The notes: generated from the sequence alone by a model not told the origin. DNA of 64,000 bases from Thermanaeromonas sp. C210 (GCF_013167955.1 NZ_BLWF01000004.1:354587-418586); one strand, 5' to 3'; positions 1 through 8,792 are shown, numbered from the stretch's first letter. Made by a program: numbers and translations.

Positions 1-15
1 TAATCAGTTGGCGCC

Positions 16-1110
16 TCAGACGATCTGTTGCATATTTGCGGCCACTTCCGCCGTCAGGCGGTATATATGTTTTGCCAGGGGCTCCGCCAGGGTTCCGGTG
101 CCGCAGGAGGGAGTTACCAGGCCCTGGCGATAGAGTCGCTCCCGGTCTACTCCCCTCCGGACCATCTCCTCAAGACAGCCTTGCAACCGGTCCCGTAGGC
201 TACTGCCCGTCTCCTGCCATGCTCCCTCATAGGTCGGGACGATGCCCCAGGCCAGTATCCCTCCCCCGGCCAGGAATTCGTCTACTTCTCGGGGGAATAC
301 CTGGAGAGAAGTAAAGTAATTGTAAGCATCGAAACTCACCACCCGGAAACCCGCCTCAAAGAAAATGGGCCATTCCACCCCGCTGCAGGAGTGGGCTCCG
401 GGGATACCGCCTTCCTTCTCTATCTCCTCGGCCACCGCGGCCAGGGCCTCTACCACTGCCTCCCGCCCGAGGGCCACATGGGCCGAACTTCCATAGGCGG
501 ACGCGGCAGGGTCGTCCACGAAAATCATCACGGGAAGACCGAAGCTGCCCAAAACCCGGGCCTGCCAGCGGGCCTGCAAGGCCGTAGTCTTTACAATTAG
601 ATCCCTCAGTTGGGGTTCGTAAAAGGCGTAATGTCCCGCCGCGTCCGTCAAATAAAGACCGGCCGTCAAGGGGCCTGCTACCTGCCCCTTGAGAAAGCGG
701 GCCCCACCCGCCCCCCCTTCCTCCAGCCAGCCCTTAAAGGCGTAAAACCCCACGCCGGCTTCGGGAGGGATGGCGAAGGCTGCGAGGGCCTCCCCTTCAC
801 CTTCCGCCGCCCGTAAAAACAGGGTATAAAAGGCGGTCAGCTTCTCCGCCCAGTCCGGCGAATCGGTGGCAAAATAGGCCGTAGCACCGGGTGGTTCCTG
901 GATGAGCCCCAGCTTTACCAGGGGAACCAGGCTCTGGTAGAGAAAGTGTTCCACGTGTCCCCGCCGGGGCAGCTGGGGCCAGTGGGGTATCTGGGGCAGC
1001 GTGGCGACAATGAGTTCCAAGGCCGCCTGCGGGTCCAAGTGGGGTAGGCTGCCGATACCGCAGGCCAAGAAGTTGCCCGGCAACTGTACTTGTGTACGGT
1101 CTCCCGTCAC
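16..1110 (-). CDS. MetE/UROD-superfamily protein (cobalamin-independent methionine synthase-like)
   Basis: A 364-residue protein related to the C-terminal catalytic barrel of cobalamin-independent methionine synthase (COG0620). Two segments resemble the zinc site of that family: AHSCSGVEWP around residue 241, with the His-x-Cys pair, and PSCGTGTLAE near the C-terminus, with the last Cys. It lacks the N-terminal half of true MetE, so it is probably a methyltransferase acting on a small thiol or a corrinoid-linked methyl donor; the substrate cannot be read from the sequence. It stands 60 bp downstream of the ROK kinase on the same strand and may share its transcript. Family assignment is fairly sure, function is not. 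Confidence 0.75.
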   Translation of the reverse strand: MTGDRTQVQLPGNFLACGIGSLPHLDPQAALELIVATLPQIPHWPQLPRRGHVEHFLYQSLVPLVKLGLIQEPPGATAYFATDSPDWAEKLTAFYTLFLRAAEGEGEALAAFAIPPEAGVGFYAFKGWLEEGGAGGARFLKGQVAGPLTAGLYLTDAAGHYAFYEPQLRDLIVKTTALQARWQARVLGSFGLPVMIFVDDPAASAYGSSAHVALGREAVVEALAAVAEEIEKEGGIPGAHSCSGVEWPIFFEAGFRVVSFDAYNYFTSLQVFPREVDEFLAGGGILAWGIVPTYEGAWQETGSSLRDRLQGCLEEMVRRGVDRERLYRQGLVTPSCGTGTLAEPLAKHIYRLTAEVAANMQQIV

Positions 1111-1170
1111 TTATCCAACTCCTCTCCGGTAAACATTAAAGGCACCTCGGCCAAGACACCTCAGCCGGAG

Positions 1171-2115
1171 TCAGGCCCCTGGAGGGTGCAGGGCCGAATA
1201 GGCCGCCCCTATAAATCCGGCATCGTTGCCCAGTTGGGCCGCCAGGATGGGTACGGGGTTAACCTGCCAGGCCCCCAGGGCTTCGGCGAAAGCCTCCCGG
1301 ATAGGTGTCAGTACGACGTCACCGGCTTGGGCCACCCCGCCTCCTATTATGATAACGGCCGGCCCCACCAGGAGGGCAGCGTTGGCCAGGGCCGTCCCCA
1401 AATAGTGAGCTGCCGCATTCAAAACCTCCCGGCTCAAAACATCTCCTTTAGCCGCCCCTTCCACAATCTCCCTGGCCTCCAGACGCGTGCGGCCCGACAA
1501 TAGGGAGGGATATCCCCTCTCCAGTTCGCATCCGGCCAGGCTTACCATAGCCGTAGCCGAGGCCAGGGTTTCGAGGCATCCGCGGCCTCCGCAGCGGCAA
1601 AGGGGTCCGTCTTTTAGCACCTTTACATGTCCCATTTCAGCCCCGTAGCCGAAAACGCCGCGGTGTACAGCGCCGTTGAGGATCAGAGCCGATCCAATGC
1701 CCGTACCCAGGGTAATCATAAGTATATCCCGGTATCCCCTGCCAGCCCCCTGCCACATTTCTCCCAGGGCGGCCATATGGGCATCGTTATCGACGATCAC
1801 CGGCACCTTAAGGAGATCTTGCAATTTCTCCCGCAGGGGAACATCCCTCCACCCTAGGTTGGGTGCCAGGCGCACGAGCCCCCGGTCCACCTCCACCGAC
1901 CCCGGTACGCCTACCCCCGCGGCGGCCAGCGGCAGGCCGTCCGGGCCAGCCTGGGACCTGAGGGCGTCCACCAACTTCGTTACACGGTCCAGTACACCGG
2001 CAACTCCCGCTTCCTTGGCCGTGGGGATTTGGGACTTGGCCAGGACCCGGCCTTCCCGGCTCACGATGCCTGCCTTAATGCTGGTACCTCCTATATCGAT
2101 GCCCAAAAAACCCAA
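1171..2115 (-). CDS. ROK-family sugar kinase (glucokinase-like)
   Basis: A 314-residue ROK kinase that would phosphorylate glucose or a related hexose with ATP in the cytoplasm. The N-terminal phosphate-binding loop GIDIGGTSIKAG, the catalytic stretch VDNDAHMAALGE, the second glycine loop TLGTGIGSALI and the ROK zinc site (GHVKV... then CRCGGRGCLET) are all present and in order. The start is a TTG preceded by AAAGGAG eight bases upstream. Divergent from the radical SAM gene at 2250; the 134-bp gap must hold both promoters. Glucokinase is the most common role for this length, but an N-acetylhexosamine kinase is possible. Confidence 0.88.
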   Translation of the reverse strand: MGFLGIDIGGTSIKAGIVSREGRVLAKSQIPTAKEAGVAGVLDRVTKLVDALRSQAGPDGLPLAAAGVGVPGSVEVDRGLVRLAPNLGWRDVPLREKLQDLLKVPVIVDNDAHMAALGEMWQGAGRGYRDILMITLGTGIGSALILNGAVHRGVFGYGAEMGHVKVLKDGPLCRCGGRGCLETLASATAMVSLAGCELERGYPSLLSGRTRLEAREIVEGAAKGDVLSREVLNAAAHYLGTALANAALLVGPAVIIIGGGVAQAGDVVLTPIREAFAEALGAWQVNPVPILAAQLGNDAGFIGAAYSALHPPGA

Positions 2116-2249
2116 CTTTGCTTCTCCTTTCCATGGGGGGAGGAATCTTTGGATTGCATCACGAAGTTATTATTAAGCCTACATGAAAACGTCGGGTAGG
2201 GGGAAGAATATCATTCCAAAACGACCCGTATGTTAGGAGGAAGGCTCCC

Positions 2250-3578
2250 ATGAAAATCGCCCTGGTTGCCCCGGCGTGGCACGACCCCCTGTGGGAAAGC
2301 GAGCAGGAGAAAGCCATTTTCCCACCCTTAAATCTCATTACCCTCGCCGCTCTAACCCCCGCGGAGCACGAAGTAGTGGTCCTGGATGAGAGCTTGACCA
2401 GCATTGACTTCGACGAAAAATACGATCTGGTGGGGATTTCGGCCATGACGGCCCTGGCCCCCCGGGCTTATGAGATAGCCGACGCCTTCCGCCGTCGCGG
2501 CGTACCAGTCGTCCTGGGCGGTATGCATCCTTCAGCCCTGCCCGAAGAAGCTAAAGCCCACGCCGACGCCGTCGTCATCGGTGAGGCCGAGGGCCAGTGG
2601 CCCCGCGTCCTGGAAGACCTGAAAAGCGGAAACCTGAAACCGTTCTATCGCCACACAGAGGTCCCCCCCTTGGAGAATATGGCCGTTCCCCGCCGCGACC
2701 TACTCTGCCGCAGCCGCTATCTCGTACCGGACACCGTCCAGACCACCCGGGGCTGTCCCTTTGCCTGTTCCTTCTGCACGGTCAGCCAGTTCTTCGGCCA
2801 TAAGTTCCGCTTCCGGCCGGTGGAAGAGGTATTGCGGGAAGTCCAGGCCCTGGAGGGAGAAGTCATCGCCTTTGTAGATGATAACATTATCGGCAATCCC
2901 GTCTACGCCAAGCGCCTCTTCCAAGCCCTGGCCCCCCTGAAGATAAAATGGTTCAGCCAGGGTTCCCTCAACATCGCCCGGGACGAAGAGCTCCTCCGCC
3001 TGGCCGCCGCCAGCGGCTGCATCGGCCTCTTCATCGGCTTTGAGTCCCTTTCTCCCTCTAATTTAAAGGCCGTAGGTAAGGCCGTAAACCGGGTAGAAGA
3101 ATACAGGGCGGCCATCAAGAAAATACACGATTTCGGCATTGCCATCGAAGGCGCCTTCATTTTTGGCTTTGATGATGACGATGAGGGTATCTTCGAGCGC
3201 ACCGTAAAATTCGCCCAGGAAAACCGTCTGGAGGCGGCCCAGTTCGGCATCCTTACTCCCTTTCCCGGGACCCCCCTGCGCGCCCAGTTGGAGAAGGAGG
3301 GCCGCATCATCAACAGCGACTGGCGGGAGTACACCATCAACAAGGTGGTTTTCGAACCCAAAAGAATGAGTCCCCGCACCCTGCAGGAAGGTTTCAACTG
3401 GGCGTGGCAGGAGTTCTACTCCTTGGGCTCCATATCCCGTCGCCTGGGCCTGGTGAAAAAGCATGCTTCCATCCTCTGGGCCCTGAACTTAAATATCCGC
3501 AAGCGCTTCAATCATTTCGCCGAACGCCTCCGCACCGCAGGCTTATCTTTTCCGTCCCCTTCCCCCCTTAAACAATGA
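2250..3578 (+). CDS. B12-binding-domain radical SAM protein
   Basis: A 442-residue protein with an N-terminal cobalamin-binding-like Rossmann domain (about residues 1-140, with VVLGGMHPSALPEEA) followed by a radical SAM core whose cluster motif is CPFACSFC around residue 168 (CxxxCxxC). The C-terminal segment looks like the DUF4070 extension found in this subfamily. Members are methyltransferases or tailoring enzymes of lipids, hopanoids or cofactors; the substrate here is unknown. A strong AGGAGG lies about 10 bases before the ATG. It is the only plus-strand gene in the first 31 kb. Confidence 0.85.
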   Translation: MKIALVAPAWHDPLWESEQEKAIFPPLNLITLAALTPAEHEVVVLDESLTSIDFDEKYDLVGISAMTALAPRAYEIADAFRRRGVPVVLGGMHPSALPEEAKAHADAVVIGEAEGQWPRVLEDLKSGNLKPFYRHTEVPPLENMAVPRRDLLCRSRYLVPDTVQTTRGCPFACSFCTVSQFFGHKFRFRPVEEVLREVQALEGEVIAFVDDNIIGNPVYAKRLFQALAPLKIKWFSQGSLNIARDEELLRLAAASGCIGLFIGFESLSPSNLKAVGKAVNRVEEYRAAIKKIHDFGIAIEGAFIFGFDDDDEGIFERTVKFAQENRLEAAQFGILTPFPGTPLRAQLEKEGRIINSDWREYTINKVVFEPKRMSPRTLQEGFNWAWQEFYSLGSISRRLGLVKKHASILWALNLNIRKRFNHFAERLRTAGLSFPSPSPLKQ

Positions 3579-3672
3579 GTTCTCGGGGTAGGCAGGGTTT
3601 TTATCCCTTCTTTTCCAGGGCTCCCGGGGAAGCTCCCTCCCGGACGTCTGTTTTATCATCTTTCTCCGGCCT

Positions 3673-4374
3673 TTATCCATTGCCCCCGGAAGGAGGATTT
3701 TCTGCTTTCTTCATTTCCTCGGCCTGCTCGATGAACTCCCGTACCTGGTCGGCCAGCTCAGGTTCGGGGTTGTTCTTTAGAATCTCCTGCCACTGGGCAA
3801 TGGCGCCGTCATAGTCCGATTTGGCCATGGCCAAGAACATGGCGTAGGACATGCGGGCATTGTTGTCGGCCGGATCGGCGGCTACAGCCTGGCGGTAGTT
3901 GGCCTCTGCCCGATCGTTATCTCCCAAGAAAACCGCAGTATTGGCTATACGCAGATATACACCCTTCTCTGCCGGGTCAAGTTTCTGAACCTTCTCGTAA
4001 CTCTCCAGAGCGGCCTCAAAAGCCCCTTCGGCCTTGGCCCCGTCGCTTTCCGTCAATAGATAGAGGGAACCCAACGCATAGCGGGTATCTCCCAGCTTAA
4101 GCCATAGGTCGGCATCCTGGGGCTTATCTTCCAGTTGCTTTTCTAACTCCGCAATTTCGGCTTCCCGCTGGCTTATCTGGTCCCGGACTGCCTTCTGCCA
4201 CTCCTCCACCTGTTTGGCCGGATCGACCTGTCCTTGCGACTGGGGGGATATACCGGCAGGGGGCGTCCAGACGGCATAGCCGGCCAGTAACCCCACCACC
4301 AGGACAATGGTTAGGCCTATCCCCAATGCCGGCCGTCGGCGTCCGAGGCGCCGCAGGGAGCTCATGAAACCCAT
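3673..4374 (-). CDS. Membrane-anchored TPR-repeat protein
   Basis: A 233-residue protein with a single N-terminal membrane anchor (GIGLTIVLVVGLLAGYAVW, about residues 16-34) and an extracytoplasmic part carrying a coiled-coil stretch, then three to four tetratricopeptide repeats (about residues 85-215). It probably acts as a scaffold at the cell surface. The open frame extends to 4437, but the ATG at 4374 has AAGGAG eight bases upstream and puts the membrane segment at the N-terminus, so I use it. Convergent with the radical SAM gene; no clear terminator in the 94-bp gap. No specific partner can be named. Confidence 0.75.
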   Translation of the reverse strand: MGFMSSLRRLGRRRPALGIGLTIVLVVGLLAGYAVWTPPAGISPQSQGQVDPAKQVEEWQKAVRDQISQREAEIAELEKQLEDKPQDADLWLKLGDTRYALGSLYLLTESDGAKAEGAFEAALESYEKVQKLDPAEKGVYLRIANTAVFLGDNDRAEANYRQAVAADPADNNARMSYAMFLAMAKSDYDGAIAQWQEILKNNPEPELADQVREFIEQAEEMKKAENPPSGGNG

Positions 4375-4445
4375 AAAAACAACTCCTTCCCCTTCGCAAC
4401 TACCAAGCATTGTACAACTTATCAGGGCAAATAGCAAGGCATAAT

Positions 4446-4473
4446 AAAAAAGCCCCCTTCTTTCCCCAGGGGC
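4446..4473 (-). terminator. Intrinsic terminator downstream of the FmdB gene
   Basis: Read on the minus strand, GCCCC and GGGGGC form a stem around an 11-base loop, followed directly by six Ts. It lies 48 bp after the stop codon of the zinc-ribbon gene and before the TPR gene, so the two are separately transcribed. Confidence 0.75.
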
Positions 4474-4521
4474 ACCCTTAATTATAGTGTCGCGAGGGCC
4501 ACCGGCTCCCGATTCCTAGCC

Positions 4522-4719
4522 TCAGCTAAACCGGCTGCCGGCAGGGGAAGCACACCCTCCACCGCTGCTCCCTCCGGCCAGGATCGTTATTCCCGTGAAA
4601 AGCTGCTGTAACCGCCGCCCTCCGCAGGAAGGGCAGGTGGCCTTGTCCTTCTCCTGCCAAGAAAGCCGCACGGTAAAACGATTCCCGCAGTCCTGACAAC
4701 GGAACTCGTAGGTCGGCAC
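4522..4719 (-). CDS. FmdB-family zinc ribbon protein
   Basis: A 65-residue protein with the FmdB putative regulatory domain: MPTYEFRCQDCGNRF at the N-terminus and CPSCGG at about residue 34 give the two Cys pairs of a zinc ribbon. The tail is Gly/Ser-rich (GGSSGGGCASPAG), as usual in this family. The role of the family is not settled; it was first noted beside formamidase and formylmethanofuran dehydrogenase genes. The start is GTG with an excellent AGGAGGTGATAGG in front. Confidence 0.85.
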   Translation of the reverse strand: MPTYEFRCQDCGNRFTVRLSWQEKDKATCPSCGGRRLQQLFTGITILAGGSSGGGCASPAGSRFS

Positions 4720-4819
4720 CCTATCACCTCCTGAGGTTTTTACCGCATCTTCCGCCGTCTCCTATTTTACTATCTACATCTTTCGCTGTCAATAAAAATG
4801 ACCGGTCTGGACCGACCTC

Positions 4820-4906
4820 CCTTTAGCCAGGCGCGATTAAGCTCACGTCCTCACCCCTGACCTCATGGATCAAGAGTGAACAGCTCATCCGCCTTCCGAG
4901 CCTCAG
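4820..4906. repeat. Decayed fragment of the palindromic repeat family
   Basis: The stretch CTTTAGCCAGGCGCGATTAA resembles the left end of the copy at 47520 (TTTTAGCCAGGCGTGATTTA). The similarity fades within about 90 bp and no right end is visible. It lies in the 490-bp gap between the zinc-ribbon and Crp genes. This is the weakest copy. Confidence 0.35.
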
Positions 4907-4921
4907 GAGGGAAAACAAAAT

Positions 4922-4943
4922 AAAAAAACCCCAAAGGCCGGGG
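4922..4943 (-). terminator. Intrinsic terminator after the 36-residue small protein
   Basis: On the minus strand CCCC-GGCCTTT-GGGG is followed by seven Ts. It begins about 20 bp after the stop codon of the small gene at 4964-5074, which supports that gene being a separate transcription unit. Confidence 0.7.
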
Positions 4944-4963
4944 CCAGGGCTACACCTACAAGC

Positions 4964-5074
4964 CTAACCCTGTTCTTCTACCTTTTCTACCGTGATGCCC
5001 AGCCACTGCAACCGTTCCAGCCAGGCCTCTTGGGATAGATCGCTATAGCTACCCATTTCCCTGTCGTGATTCAT
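4964..5074 (-). CDS. Small 36-residue protein, unrecognised
   Basis: A short frame starting MNHDREMGSYSDLS and ending KVEEQG. A textbook AGGAGG lies seven bases before the ATG, and a terminator follows the stop codon within about 40 bp. The composition is acidic with a Trp/Leu-rich amphipathic middle (EAWLERLQWLGI), so it probably folds as a short helix or hairpin. No signal peptide, membrane span or metal motif. I do not recognise it; its signals and the neighbouring terminator argue that it is expressed. Confidence 0.6.
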   Translation of the reverse strand: MNHDREMGSYSDLSQEAWLERLQWLGITVEKVEEQG

Positions 5075-5211
5075 CCTTCACCCTCCTGAACCGGACGTCG
5101 TGTGTGATTTACTGCTTATTATTCTATAATCCCTTACAAGGTTTTCGCAAGAGCTTTAGTTTAAAAGGTAGTTTAACAGGCCCGGGCAGTCGGTTGGCGG
5201 GGCTAAAAGGC

Positions 5212-5892
5212 CTAAATCCAGGCTTTGAGCTGTTCGGGATCCACGATGGTAATCCGCTGTCTCTCCATCCTAATGGCCCCCAGGCGGCGGAACTCGCCTA
5301 AAATACGGGCCACCGTCTCCCTTGAGGTTCCTATGAGGTTGGCCATCTCCTGCTGGCTGAGGGTCAGGTCGATTACTATTTTACCCCCCTTCTCCCTGCC
5401 GTATTCTTCGGCAAGCTGCAGCAGGGCGCTGGCCATGCGACCGTAGGCCCCCCTCAGGGCCAGATCTCGAATATGACTCTGGGCCTGTCTCAGGCGGCGG
5501 CCCATAACCTTCAGGATTTTCACCGCTATTTCGCCGTTGCGGCGCAGCAGCTCCTCCATGTCCCGGTTGCGAATGCAGCCTACTTCCGTGTCCTCCAGGG
5601 TTTCGGCGGTGGCGGGGTACGGCCCGCCGTCAAAGAGGACGACCTCGGCAAAAATTTCCCCCTCCCGGACAAAGTGCAGAATCTTTTCCCGCCCGTCCTC
5701 CAGAACCTGAAACAGCTTGATGGCCCCTGACTTTACAAAATAGAAGGCCGTCCCTGGCTCGCCCTCCAGGAAGATGTACATGTTCTTGCGGTAGCGCTTG
5801 GTTATGGCCAAATCGGCGATCTTTTTCAGTTCTTCTTCGGTCAGGTCCGCAAAGAGGGGAATCTGGCGGAGATAAGTCCAGGCTTCTTGCAC
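5212..5892 (-). CDS. Crp/Fnr-family transcriptional regulator
   Basis: A 226-residue regulator with an N-terminal cyclic-nucleotide-binding-type beta-roll (about residues 10-125) and a C-terminal winged helix-turn-helix (LSQQEMANLIGTSRETVARI, about residues 175-194). The cysteine cluster of true FNR is missing; only one Cys (EVGCIRN) is visible, so oxygen sensing through an iron-sulfur cluster is unlikely. The ligand is unknown. The start is a GTG with AAGGAGG 11 bases upstream. It stands alone between the small-protein gene and the FapA gene, with no target site that I can recognise. Confidence 0.85.
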   Translation of the reverse strand: MQEAWTYLRQIPLFADLTEEELKKIADLAITKRYRKNMYIFLEGEPGTAFYFVKSGAIKLFQVLEDGREKILHFVREGEIFAEVVLFDGGPYPATAETLEDTEVGCIRNRDMEELLRRNGEIAVKILKVMGRRLRQAQSHIRDLALRGAYGRMASALLQLAEEYGREKGGKIVIDLTLSQQEMANLIGTSRETVARILGEFRRLGAIRMERQRITIVDPEQLKAWI

Positions 5893-5927
5893 GCGCCGGG
5901 TAACCTCCTTAGCCCATGGCTCCTCGT

Positions 5928-7913
5928 CTAAAAAGTACCTAAAGTTATTTCACCTTCGCTGCTAAGGTAAGCCATAACCCGATGCTCTTCCCCGTCGATC
6001 TGGCGTATCCGCCTGCCTATCTGCAGCACACAGTTAGGCCACAGCTTGCCCACCTTGATGGTTCTCCCCTCCGCCACCCTGACAACCGTCCTAGCGCCCC
6101 CGCTGGAACCCATTTCCTGGATGAACACATTCCCCTCGGCATAAAGATTTCCGGCCCGGAAAACGCCGTTAATTTCCACATTGCCGCCCGCCACTATTTC
6201 CGTGTTAAAGCAGCCGCGCCCCACAATCTTGACGTCGCCCTGGGCTTGGATTTTGGTGTTCAAGGCGTAATTAACCGTGACGTGGCCGTTATCTTCGGGC
6301 ACCTCGCGACAGTACAGGGCCATCTCCTCCACGGCAGCTGCCATTTCCTTTAAAGAAAGGAGGGTCAGACTCTGGCGAGAGGCAGGCGAGCGGAAGGATT
6401 GTCTCAGGGTCTGGATGAGCTTTAGCAGCCTTTCCGCCTCTCCATCTCTTCGGGTATTAATATTTTTGGATGCAGCGTCCAGTTTGATTATCAATTCCGG
6501 TACCCTTTTAAACTTGTTTTCAATCAGCACGTTTATTACATACCCATCCCGGGATTCCACGAGATTCTCTAGCTGGGTTAAGGCTTGCACAAGGCGGGCC
6601 AGCTGTTCGCTCAGGTCGGACAGCAGGGGGGCCATTTTGACCAGGAGGGACCCCGTATCACCGGCCACTAGAGTGCTCCCAATGGCGTTACGGCGCACAA
6701 GGATGGATCCCCCCGCCTGGACTGTAGCCTGGGTAACATCTCCGTTGACCTCCACGTCTCGCGTGGCCACCACCGTCATAGTCTCGGTGATGCTGCCGCT
6801 GATAACGATATTGCCTTTAAATTTAAGGTTCCCGGAGGCCAAATTCACATCTCCCTGGTGTACCAGGACGGGGGTTACTTCTACGATTACCTTCGAACCT
6901 CGCCTGATGGCCACCGGGCGCCCCTCGGCAGTGGCCACGCAGCGCCCGCCGTCATCGCTCAAGGCAGTTCCTCGCCCGGCCACCAGGACCTGTTCCTTGG
7001 GGGGACGCGGCAGGATAGGTTGGCCGGTCACCGTAACGCCCGCCTCTCCCGGCTGACCGGGGTGCCAGATAGCCAAGACATCCCCCGCCTGCACCGAAGA
7101 ACGCACCACCAGCTCGCGGTAATCGACCCTTTCCTCTTCCCCTACTTCCCTCCGGCTGGTTTCCCTTAAATCGAAGAAGTACTCTATCCAGGCGTCCTGC
7201 GGGGGAAGGGCTGGCTTCCCCCGGGCTATAACCACTTCCCCGGGGTCTACCCGCCGGCAAACTTCCTGCAGGGCCTCATAATCCAGGCCGTACACTATAT
7301 TCTGCCGCTGGAGTTCTTGCTGCAATTGCTCCCACGTCACGGGGGGCAAGAGCTCCTCGGAAGCCTTACCCTTTAATTCCAGTCTCCGGGAGGGAGGTTG
7401 GTCCACAAGCTTCCAGACGCGCTTGCGGGTGGGAAAAAGGGAGACAACGGCCACCAGCCCTTCCTCCCGAACGGCTATCTGCCACTTGCCTTGCTCCCAT
7501 TCCTCTTTCCCTTTAATCTCGACGGCATCCCCGGCGGTCACCTGGGCCTCCCCTTCCACCAGCTGTCCATTAACATAAAGCTCGAAATGGGGATTGGAGA
7601 CCAAGACCACCGGAGCTCCGCCTTCCAGCAGTAGCCGCCCATCCTCTATCCGGCCGTATCCCTGGGCTTCCTCCTCGCGTTCCGGCAAACCCTGCTGATC
7701 CTCTCCTCCTTCGCCCTTTTCCTGCTCCTCTTCCTTCACCTTGAGCCAGGCGCGTATCACTGCGGGCCGGCGTCCCAGGCCCCAGAACCCCCTGGCGCCC
7801 TCGTCAAGAACTTCCACTTCCAAATCCTCCCGGGAAGCACCCAGCAAGTCCGTGGCCCGCCTCAAGGCCTCTTCTACCGTAGGAGCCTCTACCCTAACCG
7901 GTGTTCGCGCCAC
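5928..7913 (-). CDS. FapA (DUF342) polymer-like protein with N-terminal Jag_N domain
   Basis: A 661-residue protein. Residues 1-60 (EEALRRATDLLG, ARGFWGLGRRPA) match the Jag_N domain usually found in RNA-binding Jag/EloR. A short acidic linker (about 60-80) follows, then the DUF342/FapA region with its right-handed beta-helix: repeated short beta turns such as GNLKFKGNIVISGSI and EVNGDVTQATVQAGGSI, interrupted by a long coiled coil (about residues 425-530). FapA proteins are linked to polar flagellar placement in Vibrio and to cell-surface or division functions in Firmicutes. No partner gene is adjacent; it lies between the Crp and Fur-type regulators. Confidence 0.8.
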   Translation of the reverse strand: MARTPVRVEAPTVEEALRRATDLLGASREDLEVEVLDEGARGFWGLGRRPAVIRAWLKVKEEEQEKGEGGEDQQGLPEREEEAQGYGRIEDGRLLLEGGAPVVLVSNPHFELYVNGQLVEGEAQVTAGDAVEIKGKEEWEQGKWQIAVREEGLVAVVSLFPTRKRVWKLVDQPPSRRLELKGKASEELLPPVTWEQLQQELQRQNIVYGLDYEALQEVCRRVDPGEVVIARGKPALPPQDAWIEYFFDLRETSRREVGEEERVDYRELVVRSSVQAGDVLAIWHPGQPGEAGVTVTGQPILPRPPKEQVLVAGRGTALSDDGGRCVATAEGRPVAIRRGSKVIVEVTPVLVHQGDVNLASGNLKFKGNIVISGSITETMTVVATRDVEVNGDVTQATVQAGGSILVRRNAIGSTLVAGDTGSLLVKMAPLLSDLSEQLARLVQALTQLENLVESRDGYVINVLIENKFKRVPELIIKLDAASKNINTRRDGEAERLLKLIQTLRQSFRSPASRQSLTLLSLKEMAAAVEEMALYCREVPEDNGHVTVNYALNTKIQAQGDVKIVGRGCFNTEIVAGGNVEINGVFRAGNLYAEGNVFIQEMGSSGGARTVVRVAEGRTIKVGKLWPNCVLQIGRRIRQIDGEEHRVMAYLSSEGEITLGTF

Positions 7914-7989
7914 AGCCCGCCCCCCCTATTTGCTCCTCCTATCGTCTATTCTTGGTCAACTGCGCCATCCCTTAATCCCCCGGTCACCA

Positions 7990-8409
7990 TCACGCCATTT
8001 TGTTTTTCTGGCAGCGAGGGCATAAACCGTAAAATTCCAACCTATGATAGAATACCTCGCCTGCGCCCGCTTCCTCAGCCCTCTCTTCCAGTTCCGGCAG
8101 CGCCGGCATATCCACGTCATGGACGGCGCCGCAATTTACGCAGACGAAATGGTAGTGGTTCCGCGGATTGCCGTCGTAGCGGCTGTAGGTGCTGCCGTAA
8201 TTCAGCTCCATAATCTCGCCGTCTTCCTTTAAGACGTGGAGATTCCGGTATACGGTGCCCAAGCTGATGTCCGGCAAGACTTTTCGCGCCTGGGCATAGA
8301 TCCAGTCGGCCGTGGGGTGCGATGTGGTGCTGCGGAGTATTTCTAAAATGGTCTTTTTCTGCTTAGTCATGCGCCTGGCCGCCCGTTTTACATGGCTTTC
8401 GCGCTCCAC
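7990..8409 (-). CDS. Fur-family metalloregulator, PerR-like
   Basis: A 139-residue Fur-superfamily repressor. The winged helix covers about residues 15-90 (TADWIYAQARKVLPDISLGTVYRN). The HYHFVCVNCG motif and the C-terminal CPRC give the structural Cys4 zinc site. The His/Asp pattern around HYHF and the length fit PerR-type peroxide sensors more than Fur or Zur, although the sensor choice cannot be fixed from sequence. The start is GTG with AAGGTGA upstream. A perfect inverted repeat in its promoter suggests autoregulation. Confidence 0.82.
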   Translation of the reverse strand: MERESHVKRAARRMTKQKKTILEILRSTTSHPTADWIYAQARKVLPDISLGTVYRNLHVLKEDGEIMELNYGSTYSRYDGNPRNHYHFVCVNCGAVHDVDMPALPELEERAEEAGAGEVFYHRLEFYGLCPRCQKNKMA

Positions 8410-8437
8410 TTTATTTCACCTTGCTCCCTTTTCAATT

Positions 8438-8453
8438 AACAATAGTTATTGTT
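8438..8453. promoter_or_regulatory. PerR/Fur-type operator
   Basis: AACAATA-GT-TATTGTT is a perfect 7-bp inverted repeat with a 2-bp centre, located 28 bp before the start codon of the Fur-family gene. The AT-rich dyad resembles the PerR box, so negative autoregulation is the natural reading. This is an inference from position and symmetry. Confidence 0.6.
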
Positions 8454-8505
8454 TAGTTTGCTTATTTTACCCCCTTTTGAGTACCGGTGTCAATGCCCAC
8501 GGGTC

Positions 8506-8605
8506 CTGGCGTATTCCCACTTTTTGGCCGGGCGTGATTTAGCTCCCGCTCGCTCCCTGAGCCTCGCGGACCAGGACTGACGCTCAATTTTCGGACGCCC
8601 CAAAG
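8506..8605. repeat. Partial copy of the palindromic repeat family (left end)
   Basis: Begins with the family terminus CTGGCGTATTCCCACTTTTT and continues with the left-half block ending CTCGCGGACC, then CAATTTTCGG, as in the copy at 47520. The right half and the right terminus are missing. It fills much of the 456-bp gap between the Fur-type gene and the amidase gene. The rest of that gap holds the operator at 8438 and a hairpin at 8793; I see no gene in it. Confidence 0.65.
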
Positions 8606-8792
8606 GTAGGGATGTGCCCGCCGTGTCCCCTGCTGGTTTCGTCTGCTCCCGTTTCCGAGTCCCGGCTCCTCTTTAAAATATTCGCTAAATATTTCCTTTT
8701 TCCTGCATAAAACGGGTTATTCCGCCATACGCCTGTTCTGCTATCTGTCATCAAGGTTACTCGTACCTCGCCTATTCTGGGTGCACAACATT

